Assembly: GCA_946999045.1 (NCBI GenBank)
Contig: CAMQBR010000026.1
Span: 1 to 25,028 of the forward strand
Direction: 5' to 3'
Length of the DNA stretch: 25,028 nucleotides
Source of the DNA: an uncultured Prevotella sp.
GTDB lineage: Bacteria; Bacteroidota; Bacteroidia; Bacteroidales; Bacteroidaceae
Positions within the stretch are counted from its first letter, which is position 1; each line of letters begins with the position of its first letter. This document shows, piece by piece, positions 1 through 8,391 of the stretch. The notes beneath the pieces are model-generated. The model saw only the letters and a list, made by a program, of their open reading frames with translations, searched no databases and had not been told where the DNA came from. The translations under genes were made by a program, and so were the position numbers.

Positions 1-130
1 TATGCTCAAGAAGTTCAATAACAACATCCCGAGTCTAAACGCATCTTTTCTTTATAGTAGCGTTAGGGCTTATTCCTTTAATATAGAATAAACAATAAAA
101 AACTGTTAAGCGATTTTAGGAAAAGACAAA

Positions 131-213
131 CTCAATGAGATTGCCCCACAAACTTAATGAGATTGCAGTACAATCTCGTTGGTTTTGCCACACAATCTTA
201 TGTAAATTGTGTG
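131..213. repeat. Cluster of short direct and inverted repeats
   Basis: AATGAGATTG occurs twice in direct orientation (134-143 and 156-165). The second copy faces CAATCTCGTT (171-180), giving a 10-bp stem with one G-T pair and a 5-base loop. Just after it, CACACAAT (189-196) faces ATTGTGTG (206-213), an 8-bp perfect stem with a 9-base loop. No T-run follows on the plus strand, so this is not a standard terminator. It lies in the gene-free stretch downstream of manA. Function unknown; it may be the remnant of a repeat element. Confidence 0.5.
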
Positions 214-282
214 CAGCTTTTAATGGTTTATGGGGCGGTGAGTAGGAGAGTGGTGATAATATATAGAGATAGCTTTAATATA

Positions 283-1245
283 CTATACGTATGTTTCGAG
301 GAATTTGATAGTTCCTTTTACCTTAATAACATTGGTTGTAGCAGGAATAATGATAGACTCGCCTGCTCGAAGAGATGTTTCGTTGCCCTCATTATCAACA
401 AGATGTCCTTTTCCTTTTACTCCAATGAAAATAACAAAGCTATCTAATTCGCTGTAATCAAGCGTCATAGGTTCATCTAAATCGTACACGGCTGTATTGA
501 AGTATGGACAGCGAACCATGCTAACTCCTTGATTTTTGTGCGATGTATATTGAGTTTGGTAATTGCTTTCTACCTGAAAGTTAATGCATTCAGCGGCTAA
601 ATCGGTGTGAAGCTCACGATAATTGCCGTTCTTATCCTTGCGCTTAAAGTCGTATATGCGGTAAGTTACATCTGATGTTTGTTGAATTTCAGCCAAGAAG
701 CATCCTTTACCAATGCTATGAATGCGTCTGGCAGGAAGATAGAAGCAATCACCCTCTTTTACAGGATATTCGGCAATAGCATCTGTAATAGTATCGTTAG
801 CCACCATGGCTTTATATTCTTCGGGTGTGATTTTCTTTTTCAAACCACTACGTAAGTGTGCATCTTTATCCGATTCCATAACGTACCACATCTCTGTTTT
901 TCCTCTTCCCTTACCTTGTTTTTTAGCTATTTCATCGTTGGGATGTACTTGGATAGACAAATCTTGGCAAGCATCAATAAACTTGATGAGCAAAGGAAAC
1001 TCATCTCCAAATCGTTGGTAATTATCTTTTCCTACCAATTTGTCTTTTAAAAGGTGCAACACTTCGTTTAATGTTTTACCTGCATATTCGCCTTCGCTTA
1101 CAACTGTTTCGTGATTTTTTACACCAGATATTTCCCAACTTTCGCCAACATTTTTCAGTTGACTATCTAAATGTTTGAATGGAATAATTTTGTTTCCTCC
1201 CCAAATTGTTTGTTTTAGGAGAGCTTTAAACTTTAATGGTTTCAT
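283..1245 (-). CDS. manA: Mannose-6-phosphate isomerase, class I
   Basis: Cytosolic zinc enzyme that interconverts mannose 6-phosphate and fructose 6-phosphate, linking mannose use and GDP-sugar synthesis to glycolysis. The 320-residue protein has the length of the short (Bacillus-type) class I enzymes. Metal ligands expected for the family are visible: Gln99 and His101 in SIQVHPND, Glu118 in KTEMWYV, and His176 in ARRIHSIGKG. The likely catalytic Arg196 lies in TSDVTYRIYDF. The ATG at 1245 starts the family-typical N-terminus (KALLKQTIWGG), so this start is well supported. It follows trkH on the same strand but is separated from it by a MITE-like element (1291-1456) whose inner edge lies about 45 bases upstream of the start. 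I see no clear TAnnTTTG promoter between them. Family assignment is firm; use in mannose catabolism versus polysaccharide synthesis cannot be decided here. Confidence 0.95.
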   Translation of the reverse strand: MKPLKFKALLKQTIWGGNKIIPFKHLDSQLKNVGESWEISGVKNHETVVSEGEYAGKTLNEVLHLLKDKLVGKDNYQRFGDEFPLLIKFIDACQDLSIQVHPNDEIAKKQGKGRGKTEMWYVMESDKDAHLRSGLKKKITPEEYKAMVANDTITDAIAEYPVKEGDCFYLPARRIHSIGKGCFLAEIQQTSDVTYRIYDFKRKDKNGNYRELHTDLAAECINFQVESNYQTQYTSHKNQGVSMVRCPYFNTAVYDLDEPMTLDYSELDSFVIFIGVKGKGHLVDNEGNETSLRAGESIIIPATTNVIKVKGTIKFLETYV

Positions 1246-1290
1246 ATATCTCTTTGCTTTAATTTTTAATTAGTAGTTATTGTATGTATA

Positions 1291-1456
1291 GGCTGGTTCT
1301 ATAAATTAGCTTTGTTACATTTTGAATAAAAAAAATAGTGCAAGTCGAATACAATTAAGCTTTGTTTGTTTGAATTGTTAAGGCGTAGCCTGTTTTTTAT
1401 AAAGGGAGATTCTATCATTTACCAACAATATACGGTGGTATTTTATAGAACCAGTC
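1291..1456. mobile_element. MITE-like element, type A, copy 1
   Basis: The left end GGTTCTATAAATTA (1295-1308) faces the right end ATTTTATAGAACC (to 1452). The pairing extends outward to AGGCTGGTTC / GAACCAGTCT. The interior contains the type A core (CGAATACAATTAAG..., GAATTGTTAAGGCGTAGCCTG) and the right subterminal motif ATACGGTGGTA. There is no coding capacity. It occupies the spacer between trkH, whose stop codon begins about 10 bases beyond the element, and manA. Comparable copies lie at 4356-4551 and 19129-19311. No convincing target-site duplication is visible. Confidence 0.8.
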
Positions 1457-1465
1457 TGTAGCAAG

Positions 1466-2923
1466 TTAGTTTTTTCTCCAGAACGATGGCGTAAATATTA
1501 CCAAAACGGTAAATATCTCCAAACGACCAATGAGCATGAGCAGTGAGCAAACCCATTTTACATAGTCAGGTAACATACTCCAGCTCATGGTAGGACCAAT
1601 TTCGAGTCCTAAGGTAGGTCCTACATTTCCTATACAGCTCAATATAATGGTGATAGCATTGGTGTTATCAATGTGAGCCATCATTAGTATAAACGAGGCT
1701 ATTACGCATAGTATCAAGTACATGGTAAGGAAAGCCAATAGCGTATCTCGTTTTTGATACGGAATGTTAGCCTTGTCTATTTTTAGCGGTAAAACAGCAT
1801 TAGGGTGTAGTATCTGCTTAAATTCATTGCGGATAGTTTTAAGCAACATTACCCCCCTAACACACTTGAGCCCTCCACTTGTAGACCCCGAACAAGCCCC
1901 CATAAACATACAAACAGCAAGTACAACCCATGTAATATGTGGCCATTTGCCTGCATCATCGTTGAATAATCCTGTAGTAGAGATGAAAGATACAACCTGA
2001 AAGATACTTGAACGGAAGGCCTGTTCTATATCGTAGTCTTTCTTAATGATAAGTTCTAACATGATAAATAAGGAAAAGAGAGCTACAATACCTACATAGA
2101 ACTTGAATTCTGAGTTGGTAAACAAGTCTTTGATGCGCCGTTTGGCTATTGATATATATAATAAGGTGAAATTAACGCCCGATAAAAAACAAAAGAGCGT
2201 ACAAATGTATTCAATAGCAGGAGAGTGAAAATACTCAGCACTACTATTGTAATTAGAAAACCCCCCTGTAGCAGTTGACGTCATAGAGAAGCTAACTGCA
2301 TCAAACCAATTCATGCCATATGCCATAAAACAAGCAATACATGCTACTGTTAATACAACGTATACGGAGAGAATCCACTTAGCACCAGTAGACAACTTGG
2401 GGTGAAGTTTCGATTTGATAGGTCCTGTAGATTCGGCAGCAAACACTTTTACAGAGCCACCGACCATAGAGGGTAACAGGGCTACGGTGAAGAAAACAAT
2501 ACCCAAACCTCCTATCCATTCGGTTAAGGTTCGCCAAAATAGCAAGGCATGTGGCAATCGTTCTACATTATCTATAATAGTGGCGCCAGTGGTAGTAAAG
2601 CCCGACATGGTTTCAAAAAAGGCGTCTGTAAAGCTATGTACATATCCACTTAAAAGAAAAGGCAATGTGCCAAATAAGCTAAAAATAATCCATGAGAGCG
2701 TAACTACCAAGTAGGCATCGCGTCGTGAGAGAGAGTTGTTTGAGGTTTTACCCCAATATTTGAGGATAAAAGCAGCAAACATATTGATAATAACCGATAT
2801 TAAAAAAGGCATAGAATCGTCTTCTCCATAGCAAAATGCCATGATAAAACAAATGAACAACATAAAGGCTTCTATAAAAAGAAGTGAACCTATAACCTTA
2901 TATATCGACCGAATATTAAGCAT
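1466..2923 (-). CDS. trkH: TrkH-family potassium uptake channel subunit
   Basis: Integral membrane subunit of the Trk/Ktr potassium uptake system. It works with the cytosolic nucleotide-binding regulator encoded immediately upstream (trkA). The 485-residue protein has about ten hydrophobic helices. It carries the four pore-loop filter segments typical of the family: SGFTTTGAT (107-115), STATGGFS (216-223), STTGLF (315-320) and GNVGPT (432-437). It starts 60 bases after the trkA stop, so the two genes are almost certainly co-transcribed, and dxs lies further upstream on the same strand. The ATG at 2923 begins MLNIRSIYKV directly before the first membrane helix, as expected. A MITE-like element follows about 10 bases beyond the stop. 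Family assignment is firm; whether the coupling ion is H+ or Na+ cannot be told from sequence. Confidence 0.96.
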   Translation of the reverse strand: MLNIRSIYKVIGSLLFIEAFMLFICFIMAFCYGEDDSMPFLISVIINMFAAFILKYWGKTSNNSLSRRDAYLVVTLSWIIFSLFGTLPFLLSGYVHSFTDAFFETMSGFTTTGATIIDNVERLPHALLFWRTLTEWIGGLGIVFFTVALLPSMVGGSVKVFAAESTGPIKSKLHPKLSTGAKWILSVYVVLTVACIACFMAYGMNWFDAVSFSMTSTATGGFSNYNSSAEYFHSPAIEYICTLFCFLSGVNFTLLYISIAKRRIKDLFTNSEFKFYVGIVALFSLFIMLELIIKKDYDIEQAFRSSIFQVVSFISTTGLFNDDAGKWPHITWVVLAVCMFMGACSGSTSGGLKCVRGVMLLKTIRNEFKQILHPNAVLPLKIDKANIPYQKRDTLLAFLTMYLILCVIASFILMMAHIDNTNAITIILSCIGNVGPTLGLEIGPTMSWSMLPDYVKWVCSLLMLIGRLEIFTVLVIFTPSFWRKN

Positions 2924-2983
2924 TTTTTTTATTTATAAACAGACCTTACTAGGCTGTCCACGTTTTATGATTATTTATTTTTT

Positions 2984-4327
2984 TTATACAAAGAACTTTT
3001 CGAGTACTTTGACGTCAATATTGTGACAGAAAACTACAACGATATCGTTTGCAAGGATTTGTGTATGCCCTGAAACCAGCATACCTTCACCATTTCTTAC
3101 CAGTCCTCCGAGAGTAGTACCCTTTGGTAAGCCTAAATCTTTTACCTGCTTTTTGGTAACTCTCGATTTGCCTTTTGCCACAAACTCAGCCACATCAGCA
3201 TTGGCAGAAGTTAAGAAGCGCATATTCATAACGCTGTTGTTTAGCATCATTTGGTAGATATGACTGGCAGCAATGGCTTTTTTGTTGATGATAGTACCAA
3301 TATCCAAGCTTTCTGCCATGTTTACGTAGTTAACATTTTCTACCATGGCAACGGTTTTACGAACACCTAATCGTTTAGCTGTTAAGCATGCTAATATATT
3401 AGTTTCGGCATGACCTGTGAGGGCAACAAAGGCTTGTGTGTTTTTAATACCTTCTTCTTGTAGTAACTGAACGTCTCTTCCATCACCATTGATGATAAGA
3501 GCCTTGTCATCATCCAGAAGGTTATTAAGCTCTTGACAACGCTCTTCATCAATTTCTATCACCTTGTTATCCATGTATTCTGGAACTGTATTAATGGCTC
3601 GTACTGCGGTAGAACCACCGCCCATGAACATTACATTCTTTACATCTGCATAGTGTTCTTTGCCAACAATAGTTCGGATATAGGGAATATATTGTGGAGT
3701 AGTCATGAAGTAAGCTAAATCGTATAGCTTTAGTTCGTCATCTCCTCGAGGAATTATCGTTTCGTTGAGTCGCTTAATGGCTACAACATGATAAGGATCG
3801 TCAGGACCACAGAGGTTTTTAAGTGGGTTGTTAAGTATTTCACAAGTTTCTCTTAGTTTGATAGCCAACATTACTAAAGCCCCTTTGTGCATATCCCAAC
3901 GCTGTCGAACCCACGACATTTTTAGTCCGTTGATAATATCAACAGCAGCTAATTTTTCGGGATAGATAAGTGAACTAACCCCCATACTATTAAAAAAATC
4001 TTGCAGTTCAGGATGAATGTATTCGCTGTTGCTTACCATTGCTACTGTTTTTTTAGCTCCTAAAGCATGAGCTAAAACGCACGAGGTAAGGTTAAGGTTT
4101 TGGTCGGGTGTTACTGCTATAAACAAATCGGCATTCTCTGCCCCAGCATCTTTCAATGCTTTAATGCTGGTAGGAGATGCTTGCATGGTAAGCAAGTCGA
4201 AGTCTGAGCCTATTTGTTCCAATCTATCTTGCTCTTCATCAATGAGGGTAATGTCCTCATGATTGCGTGACAGCATTTTTGCTAAGTGCGATCCAATAGC
4301 GTAAGCACCACTAACAATGATTTTCAT
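2984..4327 (-). CDS. trkA: Trk system potassium transport regulator TrkA
   Basis: Cytosolic gating subunit for TrkH. The 447 residues form two RCK modules in tandem. The first is a Rossmann fold with GAYAIG at 7-12 followed by the acidic turn LIDEEQ near 28-33, then an RCK-C domain to about 220. The second is a Rossmann fold with GGGSTAV at 236-242 and IDEER near 259, then an RCK-C domain at the C-terminus. The first nucleotide-binding loop is GAYAIG rather than the textbook GxGxxG; the middle glycine is tyrosine, while the remaining fold signals are intact. The gene sits directly upstream of trkH with a 60-base spacer. Upstream is dxs, from which it is separated by a MITE-like element ending about 29 bases before this ATG. 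Ligand preference (NADH, ATP or ADP) is not determinable here. Confidence 0.95.
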   Translation of the reverse strand: MKIIVSGAYAIGSHLAKMLSRNHEDITLIDEEQDRLEQIGSDFDLLTMQASPTSIKALKDAGAENADLFIAVTPDQNLNLTSCVLAHALGAKKTVAMVSNSEYIHPELQDFFNSMGVSSLIYPEKLAAVDIINGLKMSWVRQRWDMHKGALVMLAIKLRETCEILNNPLKNLCGPDDPYHVVAIKRLNETIIPRGDDELKLYDLAYFMTTPQYIPYIRTIVGKEHYADVKNVMFMGGGSTAVRAINTVPEYMDNKVIEIDEERCQELNNLLDDDKALIINGDGRDVQLLQEEGIKNTQAFVALTGHAETNILACLTAKRLGVRKTVAMVENVNYVNMAESLDIGTIINKKAIAASHIYQMMLNNSVMNMRFLTSANADVAEFVAKGKSRVTKKQVKDLGLPKGTTLGGLVRNGEGMLVSGHTQILANDIVVVFCHNIDVKVLEKFFV

Positions 4328-4355
4328 AACTATAAATTCTTATAAAATCACTTTT

Positions 4356-4551
4356 GGTTGGTTCTATAAATTAGCTTTGTTAGATTTTTGTGCTTATTTT
4401 TTTGATACAAAAACAGTGCGAGTAGAATACAATCAAACCTGTTTAAATTGTTGAGGTGCAGCCTGTTTTCTATAAAAAGAAGCCAAGAGATAACAAAACG
4501 TATTTCATAAAAATTATTTACTATATACGTTGGTTATTTATAGAACTAACC
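4356..4551. mobile_element. MITE-like element, type A, copy 2
   Basis: The left end GGTTGGTTCTATAAATTA starts at 4356. The right end, TTATTTATAGAACTAACC, finishes at 4551, so the terminal pairing extends through GGTTRGTTCTATAAAT. It is flanked by TTTT on both sides, a possible but weak target duplication. The interior has type A core motifs (GAATACAATCAAAC, AATTGTTGAGGTGCAGCCTG) and closely matches the copy at 19129-19311. It begins 29 bases upstream of the trkA start and ends only 2 bases short of the dxs stop codon, so it splits a dxs-trkA-trkH transcription unit. No ORF of note. Confidence 0.85.
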
Positions 4552-4553
4552 TT

Positions 4554-6464
4554 TTATTTTTTCTCAATTGTGTTCATCATTTCACGAATAGTTTGTTGGA
4601 TATGAGGAACATCTATCTTAATTAAATTCTTCAATTCATCAACCGTTCCATGTTCAATAAATTCATCAGGGATGCCCATACGTATTATTTGTGGATGATA
4701 TCCATGGTCATTGAACCACTCTAAGATAGCCGAACCAAAGCCTCCAGAACGAATACCGTCTTCTATGGTGATGATTTTATTGAAGCGTTTGCCTACCTCT
4801 TCTAACAACTTTTCGTCTAAAGGTTTGACAAATCGCATATCATAGTGGGCAACAGAGTAAGTATTTTTTATGCCTTTTATGGCTTTGGCTACATCGTTTC
4901 CCGTTGTTCCGATAGACAGAATGGCTATATCGTTACCGCTTTGTAGCTTCCTTCCTGTACCAATTTTTATTTCTTCCAGTGGGCATTTCCAATCTGTGTG
5001 CACCCCATTTCCGCGTGGATAACGTATTACTACCGTACCTTTGTTGGGTAGTTGAGCTGTATACATGAGTCGTCTTAACTCTTTTTCATCCATAGGAGCT
5101 GCAATGGTTAGATTAGGAATAGGGCGCAAAGCTGCCATATCAAAAACGCCATGGTGTGTAGGTCCATCTTCACCTACCAGTCCTGCGCGGTCTAAACACA
5201 GCACTACAGGCAAATTAAGAATAGCTAAGTCGTGGATAATATTATCGTAAGCACGTTGTGAAAAAGCACTATAAATATTGCAGAAAGGTTGCAATCCCTC
5301 TTTTGCCAGTCCGCCCGAGAAGGTTACAGCATGGCCTTCCGCTATGCCAACGTCAAAGGTACGGTTGGGCATAGCCTTCATTAGTTTGTTCATAGAGCAT
5401 CCTGTAGGCATGGCAGGTGTGATACCAACAATCTTAGAGTTTTGATTTGCCAACTCTACCAATGTCTCTCCAAAGACATCTTGGTACTTGGGAGGCTGAT
5501 TAGAATTGTCGGGTACAATACGTTCGCCCGTTTCTATATTGAATTTACCTGGCGCATGAAAAATGGTTTGTGACTCTTCGGCTGGCTTATATCCCTTACC
5601 TTTGGTGGTATGTAAGTGCAGAAGTTTTGGTCCCTTCATATTCTTTAGCTGTCTCAGAATGCGTACGATTTCTTTTACATCGTGCCCATCGAATGGCCCG
5701 AAGTAGCGTATGTTCATGCCCTCAAACACATTCTGCTGGTGGCTGATTGCCGATTTTATAGCATTGTTGAGCCGAAGAATACCCTTTTTCCGTGTATCGT
5801 TAAGGTATCCACGCTGATGTAACCATTGTGAAGCCTTAAACCTAATGCGGTTATATGTTTCATTGGTATCAAGTGAGAGTAGATATTTCTCCATTCCTCC
5901 CACAGCCCTGTCAATGCTCATGTCGTTATCATTTAGTACAATAAGCAAGTTGTTGGGGGTAGATGATGCGTTGTTAAGCCCCTCAAAAGCCAAACCTCCA
6001 CTCATGGCACCATCGCCAATAATGGCAACAATCTTTTTGTCTGTCTCGTTGTTAAGATTGGCTGCCACTGCCATACCTAAGGCAGCAGATATAGAGTTGG
6101 ATGCGTGTCCGCAAGTAAAAGTATCGTATTCGCTTTCAAGTGGAGTAGGGAAAGGGCGCAAACCATGAAACTTTCGGTTGGTATTAAATGCTTCACGTCT
6201 GCCAGTTAGTATCTTATGTCCGTAAGCTTGATGCCCAACGTCCCAAACGAGTTTATCGTTTGGAGTGTTAAATACATAGTGTAGGGCAACAGTTATCTCT
6301 ATTGCACCCAATGAAGATGCAAAGTGTCCAGGGTTTACGGCAACTTCTTGAATAATGTCTTGGCGTAATTCTTCGCACACCTGAGGTAGTTGCTCAATAC
6401 TTAGTTTGCGTAAGTCGGCTGGATAGTTTATCTTATTTAGGAGTCTAAATTTTTCTTTGTTCAT
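4554..6464 (-). CDS. dxs: 1-deoxy-D-xylulose-5-phosphate synthase
   Basis: Thiamine-diphosphate enzyme that condenses pyruvate and glyceraldehyde 3-phosphate, the first step of the MEP route to isoprenoids. From the chosen start it has 636 residues, normal for the family. Visible motifs are DVGHQAYGHK (His near 78), the ThDP/Mg signature IGDGAMSGGLAFEGLNNA (GDG at 150-152, Asn near 164), the transketolase central domain with IAEGHA (Glu near 376), and the HHGVFD loop. An in-frame ATG lies at 6494, but a TAnnTTTG box (6492-6499) would place the transcript start near 6485. The ATG at 6464 (MNKEKFRLLN) is therefore preferred. The gene is divergent from the peptidase at 6580. Downstream are trkA and trkH on the same strand, beyond a MITE-like insertion. 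Confidence 0.95.
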   Translation of the reverse strand: MNKEKFRLLNKINYPADLRKLSIEQLPQVCEELRQDIIQEVAVNPGHFASSLGAIEITVALHYVFNTPNDKLVWDVGHQAYGHKILTGRREAFNTNRKFHGLRPFPTPLESEYDTFTCGHASNSISAALGMAVAANLNNETDKKIVAIIGDGAMSGGLAFEGLNNASSTPNNLLIVLNDNDMSIDRAVGGMEKYLLSLDTNETYNRIRFKASQWLHQRGYLNDTRKKGILRLNNAIKSAISHQQNVFEGMNIRYFGPFDGHDVKEIVRILRQLKNMKGPKLLHLHTTKGKGYKPAEESQTIFHAPGKFNIETGERIVPDNSNQPPKYQDVFGETLVELANQNSKIVGITPAMPTGCSMNKLMKAMPNRTFDVGIAEGHAVTFSGGLAKEGLQPFCNIYSAFSQRAYDNIIHDLAILNLPVVLCLDRAGLVGEDGPTHHGVFDMAALRPIPNLTIAAPMDEKELRRLMYTAQLPNKGTVVIRYPRGNGVHTDWKCPLEEIKIGTGRKLQSGNDIAILSIGTTGNDVAKAIKGIKNTYSVAHYDMRFVKPLDEKLLEEVGKRFNKIITIEDGIRSGGFGSAILEWFNDHGYHPQIIRMGIPDEFIEHGTVDELKNLIKIDVPHIQQTIREMMNTIEKK

Positions 6465-6491
6465 CAATAGGCACTCATCTATATAATGCTG

Positions 6492-6499
6492 CAAAGGTA
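6492..6499 (-). promoter_or_regulatory. Predicted -7 box for dxs
   Basis: On the minus strand this reads TACCTTTG, a perfect TAnnTTTG, about 27 bases upstream of the dxs ATG at 6464. No clear -33 TTTG is seen at the usual distance. It decides between the two candidate dxs starts. Confidence 0.6.
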
Positions 6500-6540
6500 A
6501 TAAATTTATATGAACCTAAGATTGTTTCATTTGTTTTTTG

Positions 6541-6548
6541 TATCTTTG
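6541..6548 (+). promoter_or_regulatory. Predicted -7 box for the C1 peptidase gene
   Basis: TATCTTTG is a perfect TAnnTTTG match 31 bases before the ATG at 6580. The -33 element is weak: TTG at 6522-6524 with a short 16-base gap. With the dxs box it forms a compact divergent promoter region. Confidence 0.6.
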
Positions 6549-6579
6549 ACCAATCAAACCAAAAATGTAACAATATATT

Positions 6580-7989
6580 ATGATGATTCACAAAACTATC
6601 TTTATGGCTATGGCTCTCATGTGTTCGAGTATGGTGGTAAATGCACAGCAATCAGGCGGTATTTCTTCAATAATGTTGCAGAAAATAGAAAAAATGCAGC
6701 AGGTAAATCCTGTAAACAAAGCAATTGTCAATGCATTAGCATCTAATAATATTGACGCTTTAGCTAAAAGTTACAACAACCGTGGTGTGGTTGATGATTA
6801 TTTTAATGTGCAAACGCCTAAACAGAATATTCACAATCAGTTGAGTAGTGGAAGATGTTGGATGTTTTCTGGCTTAAATGTTCTGCGTGCCAATTTTGCC
6901 AAACAGCATGAAGACACGCTGGCAGTAGAGTACTCGCATGCTTATTTGTTCTTTTACGACCAGTTGGAAAAGTCTAATCTCATGCTGCAAGGTGTGATAG
7001 ATAATGCTTCTAAACCTTTGGATAATGTGCGGATGCAGTTTTTCTTTAAGAATCCAATCAACGATGGCGGTACTTTCTGTGGCGTTGCTGACTTGGCTGA
7101 GAAGTATGGCTTGGTTCCTATGAGTGTGATGCCTGAGACCTATTCGTCTAACAATACTCGATTAATGGCTCGCATGGTATCGTCTAAACTGCGTGAGTTT
7201 GGCTTAGAACTGAAGCGAATGGTAAACAAAGGAAGGTCGAAAAATGCTATCCAAAGCAGAAAGACGGAGATGTTGGCTACTATTTATAACATTTTGTCGT
7301 TGACATTGGGCAAGCCTGTTCAAGAGTTTTCGTATGCTTTTACCAACAAGGATGGTAAGGTAGTAACGAAGAGCAAGACGTATACGCCTCAAGAATTCTT
7401 TAAAGAAACGGTGGGCGATAAACTTAACGGAACATTTATTATGGTGATGAATGATCCTCGCAAGCCTTATTATCAAACCTATGAGGTGGAGTACGACCGC
7501 CATGTATATGATGGGCATAACTGGAAGTATCTTAACTTGCCGATGAATGAGATTGCACAATTGGCTATCAATAGCTTGAAAGATGGACACAAAATGTATA
7601 GTTCTTATGATGTTGGCAAGCAGTTAGACCGCAAGAGAGGTTACCTTGATGTAGATAATTTTGACTATGGTAGCTTATTTGGTACTACATTTAAGATGAA
7701 TAAAGCCGACCGTATTGCGACCTTCGATAGTGGTTCAACCCACGCAATGACCTTAACAGCTGTTGATTTAGATGAGCAAGGTAACCCTATAAAATGGGAA
7801 GTTGAAAACAGTTGGGGCGCAGATAGCGGTCATCATGGTTATCTTATTATGTCGAACGATTGGTTCAATGAGTTCATGTTTCGTTTGGTAGTTAACAAAA
7901 AATATGTTCCAGCAAAATTACTGAATGAGTTTAACAAGAAGCCAGTTATGGTAATGCCAGAAGACCCTTTGTTTGGGGAAGATAAATAA
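6580..7989 (+). CDS. Exported C1-family cysteine peptidase (bleomycin hydrolase / PepC type)
   Basis: Papain-like peptidase of the bleomycin hydrolase/aminopeptidase C family. The catalytic triad is visible: Cys93 in SSGRCWMFSG, His388 in GSTHAMTL and Asn410 in VENSWG, with the oxyanion Gln87 in HNQLSSGRC. At 469 residues it is near the usual length plus an export signal. Residues 1-22 (basic start, hydrophobic MAMALMCSSMVV, then NAQ) form a signal peptide with probable cleavage after Ala22. Export to the periplasm is therefore likely, unlike the cytosolic E. coli-type or lactococcal PepC. A second ATG at 6583 could equally be used. The gene stands alone between divergent dxs and a strong terminator. 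A role in processing imported peptides is inferred from the family and location; substrate specificity is unknown. Confidence 0.92.
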   Translation: MMIHKTIFMAMALMCSSMVVNAQQSGGISSIMLQKIEKMQQVNPVNKAIVNALASNNIDALAKSYNNRGVVDDYFNVQTPKQNIHNQLSSGRCWMFSGLNVLRANFAKQHEDTLAVEYSHAYLFFYDQLEKSNLMLQGVIDNASKPLDNVRMQFFFKNPINDGGTFCGVADLAEKYGLVPMSVMPETYSSNNTRLMARMVSSKLREFGLELKRMVNKGRSKNAIQSRKTEMLATIYNILSLTLGKPVQEFSYAFTNKDGKVVTKSKTYTPQEFFKETVGDKLNGTFIMVMNDPRKPYYQTYEVEYDRHVYDGHNWKYLNLPMNEIAQLAINSLKDGHKMYSSYDVGKQLDRKRGYLDVDNFDYGSLFGTTFKMNKADRIATFDSGSTHAMTLTAVDLDEQGNPIKWEVENSWGADSGHHGYLIMSNDWFNEFMFRLVVNKKYVPAKLLNEFNKKPVMVMPEDPLFGEDK

Positions 7990-8027
7990 TCTCATTTCTT
8001 AACATATTGAGAATACAACAAAAAATA

Positions 8028-8079
8028 AAGGTATATCTAATCATTGATTGATGATAGATATACCTTCCATTTTTTTTTG
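8028..8079 (+). terminator. Rho-independent terminator after the C1 peptidase gene
   Basis: AAGGTATATCTA (8028-8039) pairs perfectly with TAGATATACCTT (8055-8066), and the loop can add TCAT/ATGA pairing. A run of nine or more Ts begins at 8070. An A-rich tract precedes the stem, so it may also act weakly on the minus strand, though ddh ends more than 300 bases away. Confidence 0.9.
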
Positions 8080-8080
8080 T

Positions 8081-8266
8081 GGTTCTATAAATTACCACCG
8101 TAAAGTTTTTTATGTCAGTGTTTTAACGTTTTGTCATCTTGTGGACTATCTTTGGTTCAATTTTCTTGTTCGTTCAGTCGCATAGCTCGCTATACTCCTT
8201 CACCCACAAACAAATTGACCTCAAAAGTTAGTCTCACAAATTGTTAAAGCTAATTTATAAAAGCGC
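8081..8266. mobile_element. MITE-like element, type B, copy 1
   Basis: It begins with GGTTCTATAAATTACCACCGTA (8081-8102, the family's right end in reverse orientation). It closes with a decayed opposite end, GCTAATTTATAAAAGCGCCC. The interior differs from type A. It has TTGTTCGTTCAGTCGCATAGC and GAGGTCAATTT/GTGAGACTA-type segments (reverse strand) shared with the element at 16897-17087. The whole 7990-8391 gap holds only the terminator, this element and a featureless AT-rich tail. Confidence 0.7.
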
Positions 8267-8391
8267 CCTTATAAGATTAATTAGAAGTGATAGAAGCTGT
8301 GGTATGTTATCTGTTTTTATAGTTAATAAAACTACTATCCGATAACTCCTGTTTACTCCTCTCTACTTCTATTATTCTTTTGCTAAAATTT

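Noticed and set aside
1..89. Short frames at the left edge: a possible C-terminal YAQEVQ ending at a TAA (19-21) and a 29-residue plus-strand frame from base 2
   Set aside because: Too short to support, no recognisable motif, and nothing confirms which frame is coding.
7204..7590. Long minus-strand frame (128 codons) inside the C1 peptidase gene
   Set aside because: It lies wholly antisense to a gene with a clear catalytic triad; composition is typical of a shadow frame, and no promoter or homology is recognisable.
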